A stretch of 22,471 bases of DNA from Thiobacillaceae bacterium (GTDB lineage Bacteria > Pseudomonadota > Gammaproteobacteria > Burkholderiales > Thiobacillaceae). Where the stretch lies: NCBI GenBank assembly GCA_012274165.1, contig JAAPAA010000191.1, positions 1 to 22,471 on the forward strand, read 5' to 3'. The position numbers and the translations under genes were made by a program. A model generated the notes under the pieces. That model saw only the letters and a program-made list of their open reading frames with translations. It did not search any database and was not told where the DNA came from. This document shows, one piece after another, positions 15,724-22,471 of this stretch (position 1 is the stretch's first letter; each line of letters begins with the position of its first letter).

Positions 15724-16314
15724 TCACTCAAACTGCCAAATCAAGCCCAAGTTGACGCCTAACACGTCGATTCCCGGGTTGGGATCGGTCATGCCAAGAT
15801 TGGAATGGTGGGTGAAGTAGCCGGCGGCGGTGATCGCCTGGTTTTTGCTGAACTGGTGACGCACGCCCAGCTGGCTGAACCAGTTGAAGGCGAAGTCCTG
15901 TCCTTGTCCGCCGGGGACGCCTTTTGAATTGGTTAAACCCGCACCACCGCCAATTTCAAAAAACAGCGCGGATGTTTGCGCCGCATTCCATAGTTCGAAG
16001 CTGGGCGCACCGGCAAAAGCAAAATAGTAGTCTTCGGCGCCTTCCAGATAGGTTTCCAGAATGACCGCCATTCGATTGCGCACGGTCAGGCGCGCGCCGC
16101 TTTCGCCGTTCCATAACTCAATAAACGCGGGCGAGCGCCAGGCCACCTGGACCGGCACGATGACGTAGTCGAGCGGGGAGTTGTGTTTGACCTTTTCCAG
16201 ATAGCCGGCTTCGACGGCGACTTCCCAATGGGCGGCCGGGTGGTCGCCGGCACAGACGCTGATCGGGCTTGCCAGCAGACCCAGCATCAGCGCGGGTAAC
16301 AAGAGTCGGGTCAT
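15724..16314 (-). CDS. PagL-like lipid A 3-O-deacylase (acyloxyacyl hydrolase)
   Basis: This 196-aa outer-membrane beta-barrel has a signal peptide (MTRLLLPALMLGLLASPISV, cleavage near residues 21-24). PagL removes the 3-O acyl chain of lipid A with a His-Ser-Glu triad. Here YFTHHSNLG supplies H169 and S171 at the correct spacing. The triad Glu position, 12 residues after the Ser, is D183 in NPGIDVLG. The protein ends in Phe-Glu, with an aromatic-rich last strand. ATG 16314 follows the glycosyltransferase stop by two bases (TGA CG ATG), so the genes are coupled. The role in the pigment locus is unclear; remodelling of the outer membrane or of a glycolipid carrier is possible. Confidence 0.85.
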   Translation of the reverse strand: MTRLLLPALMLGLLASPISVCAGDHPAAHWEVAVEAGYLEKVKHNSPLDYVIVPVQVAWRSPAFIELWNGESGARLTVRNRMAVILETYLEGAEDYYFAFAGAPSFELWNAAQTSALFFEIGGGAGLTNSKGVPGGQGQDFAFNWFSQLGVRHQFSKNQAITAAGYFTHHSNLGMTDPNPGIDVLGVNLGLIWQFE

Positions 16315-16316
16315 CG

Positions 16317-17078
16317 TCAGGTCCGGCGAAGGCGCCTGAGCACGAGCACAGGCAAGCGCAGCACAAACCCCAGCATCAGCCGGAGATGCATCCAGGTGAG
16401 CAGGGTGTTGTCGCGCAGGTAGTTGAAGTGGGAGACGCCGCCCTCGTCGGCACGCAGGTATTTCACCGGCGCGGGCAGGTTGAGCGGGCGCACGCCGCGC
16501 CAGCACAGGCGCACCACGGCTTCGGGGTCGAAGTCGAAGCGGCGCATCCAGCGCTGGCCGCGCATCACCTGGCGCAGCGGCTCGATGGGGTAGACGCGAA
16601 AGCCGTACAGCGAATCGCCGATGCCTGCCCACAGGGTTTCCAGATTGGCCCAGCCGTTGGATAACTTGCGGCCCTGCACGCGCAGCGCGGGCGCGCTGGC
16701 ATCGAACACCGGCTTGCCGAGGATCATCGCGGCGGGATGCTGTTGGGACGTGGCCATGAACGCCGGAATGAGATCGGCCGGATGCTGGCCGTCGGAGTCC
16801 ATGGTCAGCGCGTGGGTGTAGCCCGCTGCTGCGGCCGCATCGAGGCCATGCAACACCGCTGCGCCTTTGCCGCCGTTTTCGGGCAAGACCAGCACCCGCA
16901 GGCCGGGATCGCTCGCCGCCATCTCCTGCAGTCCACCGGCGCTGCCGTCGTCGCTGCCGTCCACCACCACCCAAACGGGTTGCCACTGGGCGCGGGCGGC
17001 GCGCACGGTGGCATATACCTGCGCGCCCGGGTTGTAGCTGGGGATCAGCACCAGATGGCTGGCAGAGGACGTTGGCAT
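16317..17078 (-). CDS. family 2 glycosyltransferase
   Basis: This 253-aa GT-A glycosyltransferase transfers a sugar from a nucleotide or lipid donor. Visible motifs are LIPSYNPG (11-18), VVDGSDDGS (38-46) and the metal-binding DxD, D94 and D96 in MDSDGQHP. The C-terminal end has a hydrophobic, Arg-bounded helix (about residues 235-250) that could associate with the membrane. ATG 17078 shares its A with the TGA of the acyltransferase (TGATG), giving coupled translation. Together with the acyltransferase it corresponds to the paired glycosyl/acyltransferase functions common in aryl-polyene loci, thought to build the lipid anchor. Longer open frames upstream are shadows of the acyltransferase gene. 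Confidence 0.9.
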   Translation of the reverse strand: MPTSSASHLVLIPSYNPGAQVYATVRAARAQWQPVWVVVDGSDDGSAGGLQEMAASDPGLRVLVLPENGGKGAAVLHGLDAAAAAGYTHALTMDSDGQHPADLIPAFMATSQQHPAAMILGKPVFDASAPALRVQGRKLSNGWANLETLWAGIGDSLYGFRVYPIEPLRQVMRGQRWMRRFDFDPEAVVRLCWRGVRPLNLPAPVKYLRADEGGVSHFNYLRDNTLLTWMHLRLMLGFVLRLPVLVLRRLRRT

Positions 17079-17899
17079 CAATGCGACTCCGGGCCATCTG
17101 CCGACGGCGCATTGGGCGGTAAAAAGTGCGGGGCATCGCGCAGTGCGTCGATGAAGTAACGCTCCAGCTCGGCGGTAAAGACCCCGGCTTTTTGCGGCGG
17201 GTCGAAGCGGCGGCCGAGGCGGAAACGATAGGTAATCGGCATGCTCGGGCGCTTGAATAAAGGCCAGCCCTTGCTGAGATACGCCGAGTCGGTTTCGATG
17301 AACACGGTCTGGATCGGCACCCCGGCGCGGCCGGCAACCAGCGCAGTCGTGCCCTTGCATGCGTTGACCGGCCAGCGCGTGGTGCGGGTGCCTTCCGGAA
17401 ACAGCAGCAACTGGCTGCCGTTTCTGAGTTCAGCCACGGCCTGCTTGATCATGGAGAGCTGCGCGTCGTTGCGAATGTAGCCGGCCATGCGGGCGCCCGC
17501 ACCGAGAAAGACGTTGTCGACGATATTGGCTTTCATGATGCAGGCCAGATTGGGCAGGCGCGAGATCACCATCACGGCATCAAGCATGCTGGGGTGGTTG
17601 GGGGCGATGATGAGTGGGCCCTGGTCGCGCAGGGCATCGAGTGCGCTGAAATCGAAGCGGCAGGCACCGATCAGGCTGAGCGCCCAGAGGTAGAAGCGAA
17701 ATCCGGTGGTGATGCCCCAGCGTCCGAGCGGAACCGCCCAGCGCCGGGGCAGGAGGTAATACAGCGGCACCGACAGGGACGACCAGCCCAGGCTGAGAAT
17801 GCCGAGCAGGATCAGCCCAAACCACAGCGCGCCGATTTCGTAGAGTCCATGCAGTCCGCGCCGCAGCGTGCCGGGTTGCGAAGCCGCGTGAGCGTTCAC
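17078..17899 (-). CDS. PlsC-type 1-acylglycerol-phosphate acyltransferase family protein
   Basis: This 273-aa membrane-associated acyltransferase has the catalytic NHxxxxD motif NHPSMLD (101-107) and the acceptor-binding FPEGTR (167-172). Two hydrophobic segments at about 22-52 and 65-80 precede the catalytic domain. Members in pigment clusters are thought to attach the polyene acyl chain to a lipid or sugar acceptor; here this is inferred from context. The start is GTG 17899, which overlaps the chorismatase stop as GTGA, and the stop overlaps the glycosyltransferase start. Confidence 0.9.
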   Translation of the reverse strand: MNAHAASQPGTLRRGLHGLYEIGALWFGLILLGILSLGWSSLSVPLYYLLPRRWAVPLGRWGITTGFRFYLWALSLIGACRFDFSALDALRDQGPLIIAPNHPSMLDAVMVISRLPNLACIMKANIVDNVFLGAGARMAGYIRNDAQLSMIKQAVAELRNGSQLLLFPEGTRTTRWPVNACKGTTALVAGRAGVPIQTVFIETDSAYLSKGWPLFKRPSMPITYRFRLGRRFDPPQKAGVFTAELERYFIDALRDAPHFLPPNAPSADGPESH

Positions 17900-18918
17900 G
17901 CGCCGGCCCCGACCCGGATGGCATGGCCACCCGACGCTTCGATTTCAACCAGCAGGTCGGCCCGGCAGACATCGGCCTGCAGGAAAATCGCCGTCAGCGG
18001 GGCGTCGATGACCTGCGCCATCGCGTCGCGCACGGCGGCGAGATCCGCCGGGTGGCGCACGTAGACCTTGTAAGCCAGCTGGTCGAGCCGGAAGTCGGCG
18101 TCGGGCGCCAGCCGGTTCGCCTCGGCGACGATGGCCGCGATGTTGTGCAGGCATTCGCGCGTCTGCGCCGCCACGTCGCCAACGTGCAGGGTTTGATGGC
18201 CGACGATGCTGGCGGTGCCGGAAATGAACAGCATGTCGCGCCCGCCCAGCTTGACCAGGCCGGCGCGCGAAAAGGTCGGGCTGCGCGGGCCGTATTGGCT
18301 GGGGTAATGGTAGGCGCTCAACTGGCGCGGATTTTCGATGCCGATCACGTTCGCGCGCGTCGCCAGAAACGCGATGTGCAGGCCGCCGCTGGCGGTGCCC
18401 AGCGCGCAGGCGGCCGGCACATTGCCGATCACCGTGCGGCCATGGGCGAGGAAGGCATCCTGGCGGCCGATATTGAACTGGCGGTAGCGCTCGATGTCGT
18501 GGCACGCCTGGTTGATCGCCGGGAAGTAGTTCCAGAAGCGCAGCACCGCACTGAAACCGCGCGCCTCGAGCAGCTCGAAGATGGTCTGGTAGGCGGATTC
18601 GGTGGTGATTTGCAGCGGCGGACGCATGTCAGTGCTGGTCTCGTCCAGGCTCAGGCAGCCGAACAGCAGGGTGTCGCTCTCGCGATAACGGATCGCGCCC
18701 AGCTGGCCGGACTGCAGCGGCGCCGGGCTATGCCAGACTTCGCAGATCGCCGCTTCGCCAGTCAGCAGGCGCATGTCCACGGCAAGCAGCGGCAGATCTC
18801 CGGTTGCAGTCGAACCGGCGGGATGCGAAAAACACGCGCCGCCCAGCAGGCTGTCCTGCCGGGGCAATTGGGACAACCCGGACGCGGGAAGGATACTCAG
18901 GCCAAGCATCGCTTCCAT
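17896..18918 (-). CDS. xanB2: XanB2-type chorismatase / hydroxybenzoate synthase
   Basis: This 340-aa member of the chorismatase family (FkbO, Hyg5, XanB2; often labelled pteridine-dependent deoxygenase) cleaves chorismate. XanB2 makes 3- and 4-hydroxybenzoate, the starter of xanthomonadin pigment. Family blocks are FRFWNY-like LRFWNYFPAINQ, YRQFNIGR, ENPRQLSAYHYPSQYGPRSP, FISGTASIVGH and DVCRADLLVEIE. In the last, Cys and Glu are seven apart, like C327 and E334 that I recall for Hyg5, which favours hydroxybenzoate formation over the FkbO reaction. ATG 18918 is used; TTG 18927 would overlap the preceding stop as TTGA and adds three residues. Downstream genes are coupled by overlaps. Confidence 0.88.
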   Translation of the reverse strand: MEAMLGLSILPASGLSQLPRQDSLLGGACFSHPAGSTATGDLPLLAVDMRLLTGEAAICEVWHSPAPLQSGQLGAIRYRESDTLLFGCLSLDETSTDMRPPLQITTESAYQTIFELLEARGFSAVLRFWNYFPAINQACHDIERYRQFNIGRQDAFLAHGRTVIGNVPAACALGTASGGLHIAFLATRANVIGIENPRQLSAYHYPSQYGPRSPTFSRAGLVKLGGRDMLFISGTASIVGHQTLHVGDVAAQTRECLHNIAAIVAEANRLAPDADFRLDQLAYKVYVRHPADLAAVRDAMAQVIDAPLTAIFLQADVCRADLLVEIEASGGHAIRVGAGA

Positions 18919-18923
18919 CGGGA

Positions 18924-20276
18924 TCAAGCCGTGCCCTCCGGCGCTTCCACGTAGCGGATATTGAACTTGCGCTGTTTCCAGGCGATCAGCGTGCGCTTCA
19001 GATTGGCGAGTGAGGCAAGGTAATAAATCAGCTTCAACATCCGCAGCGAGCCCCAGATCGGCGTCTTGCCATAAATGTCGCCCGCCAGCACCGACAGCAA
19101 GGCTTCCTGCACCCGGAACACATTGCTCGGCGCCATGAACAGATCGCGCATGGTCGGATTGGTGACGCGGTAGATGAACCAGGAAAACTCCTTCGGCCCG
19201 TGTTTCATCACCTTGTCGAACTGCTTGAACGCGGCTGCAGCCCTGTTCGGCTGGCGCAGGCAGGTGTCGATCGCCTCGGCGCCCTCGAACGCGCTTTTCA
19301 TCGCCAGCATCACCCCGGACGAAAACACCGGGTCAACGAAAGCATAGGCATCGCCCAGCAGCAGGTAGGTGTCGCCGTAGCTGTGGTCGCAGCTGTAGGA
19401 AAAGTTGCCGGTGGCGTCCACGTCGGAGACCAGCTCGGCATCCTTCAGCCGCATCGCCAGTGCCGGGCACAGCGCAATCTGGTCGAGGAAGAAATCCTTG
19501 ACTGAGTTTTTGCGGGTCTTCAGGTAATGCGGCCAGGTCACCACGCCGATGCTGGTGGCGCCGTCGGCCAGCGGAATGAACCAGAACCAGCCGTGCGCAA
19601 ACCAGAAGATGCTGATGTGGCCTTCCTTCTTGCCGGCATGCCGCTGCGCGCCGGTGAAGTGGCCATAAAGCGCCGAGCTGTTGTGTTTGGGATTGCGCTG
19701 CTTGGCCTTGAAGCGGTTGCCGAGAAAGGTGTCGCGGCCGGAAGCGTCAACCAGAAAACGGCATTGCCAGGTCTCGCTGCGGCCGTCGTCGTGTTCCGCG
19801 TGGACGATGGCGCCGGCCTGGTCGGGCAGAAACGCCACCTCGCGCACGCGGCAGCCTTCAACGATTTCAGCGCCATGGCGCCCGGCATTGCGAATCAGGA
19901 TCTCGTCGAACTCGGAACGCCGCACCTGAAAGGCGCTCGGCATCGACTTGTCCCAGGCGTCGGCGAATTCGAAAGATTGCTGGTGAGCGTGCCAGGGCGA
20001 GATGAATTCCGCGCCCCATTTCTGCATGCCGATGGCTTCCACCTCGGCGCGCACGCCCAGCTGGTCCAGCAGCGGCAGATTGGCCGGCAGCAGCGATTCA
20101 CCAATGTGGAAGCGCGGGTGATGCGCTTTTTCCAGCAGCGTGACCCGATGGCCTTTTTCGGCCAGCAGCGTGGCGGCAGTCGAGCCGGCTGGGCCGCCAC
20201 CGATGACCAGGACATCACAGTCGTGATCGATGCGGTGATGAACTGTTGGAGGGGTGGGCTGGTGAGGGTTTGGCAT
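18924..20276 (-). CDS. FAD-dependent halogenase-like oxidoreductase
   Basis: This 450-aa protein has the FAD-binding Rossmann motif GGGPAGS (26-32) and HIGESLLP (57-64). It carries marks of flavin-dependent halogenases: W230-F-W232-F-I-P235 fits WxWxIP, and FVDPVFSSGV fits the FxxPxxSxG region. K86 in QKWGAEF is where the catalytic Lys may sit. Xanthomonadins are brominated, so halogenation of the aryl head is plausible, but related proteins in aryl-polyene clusters may be plain reductases or monooxygenases. ATG 20276 (MPNPHQPTPP) is chosen because GAGAAAG lies seven bases upstream; the frame extends 22 codons further. It heads the minus-strand series and touches the chorismatase gene. Confidence 0.85.
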   Translation of the reverse strand: MPNPHQPTPPTVHHRIDHDCDVLVIGGGPAGSTAATLLAEKGHRVTLLEKAHHPRFHIGESLLPANLPLLDQLGVRAEVEAIGMQKWGAEFISPWHAHQQSFEFADAWDKSMPSAFQVRRSEFDEILIRNAGRHGAEIVEGCRVREVAFLPDQAGAIVHAEHDDGRSETWQCRFLVDASGRDTFLGNRFKAKQRNPKHNSSALYGHFTGAQRHAGKKEGHISIFWFAHGWFWFIPLADGATSIGVVTWPHYLKTRKNSVKDFFLDQIALCPALAMRLKDAELVSDVDATGNFSYSCDHSYGDTYLLLGDAYAFVDPVFSSGVMLAMKSAFEGAEAIDTCLRQPNRAAAAFKQFDKVMKHGPKEFSWFIYRVTNPTMRDLFMAPSNVFRVQEALLSVLAGDIYGKTPIWGSLRMLKLIYYLASLANLKRTLIAWKQRKFNIRYVEAPEGTA

Positions 20277-20342
20277 GGGACTTTCTCGGGTTGGAAGGCA
20301 GCACCGCGAAAAGCGATGTCTGCATACACGGAACCGGGGCAA

Positions 20343-20348
20343 ATTTTA
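20343..20348 (-). promoter_or_regulatory. candidate -10 box for the minus-strand pigment operon
   Basis: On the minus strand TAAAAT lies 66 bases before the ATG of the halogenase-like gene. No good -35 is seen at 17 bases; TTGAAT is present but about 22 bases away. This is the only AT-rich stretch in the divergent 219-base gap, which otherwise holds the OmpP1 promoter. Confidence 0.3.
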
Positions 20349-20451
20349 CCCAAGCTGGCTAATTTAAGGCATTCAATGCACAACGCTGTGGTATTTGTTC
20401 TACACGAAGTCTCCATGATCCGCACGCGGGCAATCCTGGCGTCGGCCTCTA

Positions 20452-20457
20452 TATAAT
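20452..20457 (+). promoter_or_regulatory. -10 box of the OmpP1/FadL gene
   Basis: A perfect TATAAT lies 38 bases before ATG 20496. The -35 region (GGCAAT at 20429-20434) is poor, so activation by a regulator is possible. The leader includes a small CGCCG-CTG-CGGCG hairpin just after the start site and the ribosome site GGAGAG at 20485-20490. Confidence 0.5.
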
Positions 20458-20495
20458 GCCGCCGCTGCGGCGCGGCCGCATACTGGAGAGTATCA

Positions 20496-21791
20496 ATGAA
20501 TATCAAGCGAATGAGCGCCATGGTGCTGGCGTTCGGTGGTATGGCAGGCCATGCCTACGCGACCAATGGAATGAATGTGGAAGGGTTTGGCCCGATCGCA
20601 GCCAGCATGGGTGGTGCTTCGATGGCCTATGACAATGGTGCGGCAGCCATGATGAACAATCCCGCCACCCTCGGTCTGGGGGCTGAGGGCGACAACGTGT
20701 CGCTGATGATTGGTTACCTCGGACCTGACGTGAAAGTGGTCGGCGGGCAATCCTCGGGCGGCGACGCCTATTACATGCCGGCAGCAGGCTGGACCCGCAA
20801 GCGCGGCGATCTGACCTATGGCGTGGGCATGTTCGCCCAGGGCGGCATGGGCACCGAATACGCCATGGGACTGGATGGCCTGCCCGAGCGTTCCGAACTG
20901 GGCGTGGGGCGACTGATTGCGCCGCTGGTTTACAACGTGGACTCCAAACTGACGATAGGCGGCTCGGTGGACTTTGTCTGGGCCATGCTGGATTTAAAAA
21001 TGGCGATGCCCTTTGGCGACGGCACCTACGGCATGTCGAGCCTGATCACGGTGCCGCCCAGCGGTGCGCTCGGCGGCGCGCTGGCGCTGGGCTCGGGTGA
21101 CATTGTCCGCATCAATTACAGCGACGACAGCGATTACAGCGGCAAGGCCAAAGGCTATGGTTTCGCGGGGAAAATAGGCTTTACCTACAAGTTCAACGAC
21201 ATGGTGAGCGTGGGTGGCACCTATCATTCGAAAACCAGTTTGGGCGATCTGGAAACCGGATCGGCTGGCGCGCAGTTCCTCGTGAATGGCGTGCCATCGG
21301 TCAGCGGAAAAATCACCGTGCGTGATTTTCAGTGGCCGGAAACGTATGGCCTCGGCGTGGCGGTTCAGGCCAGCCCCGAATTGATGGTGGTGGCCGACTG
21401 GAAACGCATCAACTGGCGCGACGTGATGAAGAACTTCACCATGACGTATTCCGCGATGGGCGACAGCATGACGTTTGCCTTGCCGCAAAACTGGGAAAAC
21501 CAGGACGTGTTGCAGCTTGGCCTGGCCTACAAGGCGACGGCTGCACTGACCTTGCGGACGGGTGCCAGCTTTTCGGGCAACCCGGTGCCGGACAGCACCA
21601 TGCATTACCTGTTCCCTGCGATCGAGAAGAATCACTACATGGCAGGGGTGGGTTATGCGATCAATGACAGCACCAGCGTTGATTTCTCGCTGCAGCACGC
21701 GCCGAAAGTGGAACAGACCAATTCAACGTTCGGCTATACCGTCTCCCATTCGCAGACCAGTTGGCAGCTGTTGTACAGCAAGCACTTCTAA
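20496..21791 (+). CDS. OmpP1/FadL/TodX-family outer-membrane transport protein
   Basis: This 431-aa beta-barrel of the long-chain fatty acid and hydrophobic-compound uptake family has a signal peptide ending HAYA (residue 22) before TNGMNVEGFGPIAASMGGA, the typical plug-forming N-terminus. NNPATLGL (about residues 52-59) is the NPA motif of FadL proteins. Alternating aromatic strands fill the rest, and it ends LLYSKHF with a C-terminal Phe, the usual barrel-assembly signal. GGAGAG five bases before ATG supports the start. It has its own promoter and terminator and is divergent from the pigment operon; a role in hydrophobic substrate uptake is likely but the substrate is unknown. Confidence 0.93.
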   Translation: MNIKRMSAMVLAFGGMAGHAYATNGMNVEGFGPIAASMGGASMAYDNGAAAMMNNPATLGLGAEGDNVSLMIGYLGPDVKVVGGQSSGGDAYYMPAAGWTRKRGDLTYGVGMFAQGGMGTEYAMGLDGLPERSELGVGRLIAPLVYNVDSKLTIGGSVDFVWAMLDLKMAMPFGDGTYGMSSLITVPPSGALGGALALGSGDIVRINYSDDSDYSGKAKGYGFAGKIGFTYKFNDMVSVGGTYHSKTSLGDLETGSAGAQFLVNGVPSVSGKITVRDFQWPETYGLGVAVQASPELMVVADWKRINWRDVMKNFTMTYSAMGDSMTFALPQNWENQDVLQLGLAYKATAALTLRTGASFSGNPVPDSTMHYLFPAIEKNHYMAGVGYAINDSTSVDFSLQHAPKVEQTNSTFGYTVSHSQTSWQLLYSKHF

Positions 21792-21818
21792 GTCTTGATG
21801 GTTTAAGGTACGGTGAGC

Positions 21819-21848
21819 ATGGCGCGGGCTTCCGCGCCATTCTTTTTT
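21819..21848 (+). terminator. rho-independent terminator after the OmpP1 gene
   Basis: A perfect nine-base stem, ATGGCGCGG (21819-21827) with CCGCGCCAT (21832-21840), has loop GCTT and is followed directly by TCTTTTTT. It lies 27 bases after the stop and 19 bases before the tsaD start. Confidence 0.93.
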
Positions 21849-21867
21849 ATCTGGTGGTCGTTTTTAT

Positions 21868-22471
21868 ATGCTGGTTCTGGGCGTCGAATCCTCCTGTGAT
21901 GAAACCGGTGTCGCACTGTATGACAGCGCGCGCGGCCTGCTGGCGCACGCCCTGTATTCGCAGATCGCCATGCACAACGACTACGGCGGCGTGGTGCCGG
22001 AACTGGCCTCGCGCGACCATATCCGGCGCGTATTGCCGTTGACCCGCCAGGTGATGGCCGAGAGCGGCTGCAGCCTGGCCGACCTCGACGGCATCGCCTA
22101 CACCCAGGGGCCGGGACTCGCCGGTGCCTTGCTGGTGGGCGCGGGCATGGCGCGCGCGCTGGCATATGCGCTGAACATTCCGGCGGTCGGCGTGCATCAC
22201 CTCGAAGGCCACATGCTGTCGCCGCTGATTTCCGACACCCCGCCGGCATTCCCGTTTGTCGCGCTCTTGGTGTCGGGCGGCCATACGCAATTGATGCTGG
22301 TGGAAGGCGTCGGCCGCTACACCCTGCTGGGTGAAACGCTGGACGACGCGGCGGGCGAGGCGTTCGACAAGACCGCGCAACTGCTCGGCCTGGGCTACCC
22401 CGGCGGACCCGCGCTGTCGAAGCTGGCGGACAGCGGCGCCGCCACCCGTTTCACCCTGCCACGCCCGATGC
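21868..22471 (+). CDS. tsaD: tRNA N6-adenosine threonylcarbamoyltransferase TsaD (5' part)
   Basis: TsaD, with TsaB and TsaE, transfers the threonylcarbamoyl group to A37 of tRNAs reading ANN codons (t6A). The first 201 residues are present and the gene runs off the window. The start MLVLGVESSCDETGVALYD is the family signature. The metal-binding histidines are H111 and H115 in HHLEGH, matching the E. coli numbering as I recall it. LVSGGHTQL and DDAAGEAFDKTAQLLGLGYPGGP follow, as expected. ATG 21868 comes after the terminator of the preceding gene; its promoter must lie in or before the short gap, or it is served by readthrough. Confidence 0.97.
   Translation, partial: MLVLGVESSCDETGVALYDSARGLLAHALYSQIAMHNDYGGVVPELASRDHIRRVLPLTRQVMAESGCSLADLDGIAYTQGPGLAGALLVGAGMARALAYALNIPAVGVHHLEGHMLSPLISDTPPAFPFVALLVSGGHTQLMLVEGVGRYTLLGETLDDAAGEAFDKTAQLLGLGYPGGPALSKLADSGAATRFTLPRPM

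Noticed and set aside
15724..17337. A single 537-aa minus-strand protein ending in the PagL-like domain
   Set aside because: The upstream part is out-of-frame acyltransferase and glycosyltransferase sequence; the real gene starts at ATG 16314 with a signal peptide.

Overview
The window looks like part of the chromosome of a G+C-rich Gram-negative bacterium, most likely a betaproteobacterium. Evidence for this is the tRNA-Met-miaB-phoH-ybeY-corC order, a pteridine reductase with PTR1-type residues, OmpP1/FadL and PagL-type outer-membrane proteins, and the strong codon bias that makes long antisense shadow frames. The genus cannot be fixed from the sequence alone.

Positions 1-4551 are housekeeping genes on the + strand: a possible gene tail, a 184-aa hypothetical protein, tRNA-Met(CAU) with a good sigma-70 promoter, then miaB, phoH, ybeY and corC. 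phoH appears to carry a one-base frameshift at its extreme 5' end. A repeat fragment lies at 4626-4663. Next come a MidA-type methyltransferase (minus strand), and on the + strand a pteridine reductase and exonuclease I (sbcB).

Positions 8183-20276 hold what reads as an aryl-polyene (xanthomonadin-like pigment) locus in two converging halves. The + strand half is ketosynthase, chain-length factor, hotdog dehydratase, ketoreductase and a CPA2 cation/proton antiporter. The later junctions in this half are stop/start overlaps or a 4-base gap. The minus strand half, read from 20276 down to 14030, is a flavin-dependent halogenase-like protein, a XanB2-type chorismatase (hydroxybenzoate starter supply), a PlsC-type acyltransferase, a family 2 glycosyltransferase, a PagL-like lipid A deacylase, a SAM methyltransferase and an EEP-fold hydrolase. 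The proposed logic is: chorismate to hydroxybenzoate starter, polyene extension and reduction on an acyl carrier protein, halogenation and methylation of the aryl head, then transfer to a glycolipid in the envelope. The acyl carrier protein, aryl-acid ligase and exporters are not in the window.

Between the two converging halves (12751-14003) sits the most unusual structure. Two inverted arms of about 260 bp flank an AT-richer gene for a small lipoprotein of unknown function. Both arms contain a hairpin whose stem is kept although its sequence differs. A fragment of the same repeat occurs at 4626-4663, so this is a dispersed family and the lipoprotein gene looks imported.

The right end (20343-22471) has an OmpP1/FadL outer-membrane protein gene with its own promoter and a clear terminator, then the 5' part of tsaD, cut by the window edge.
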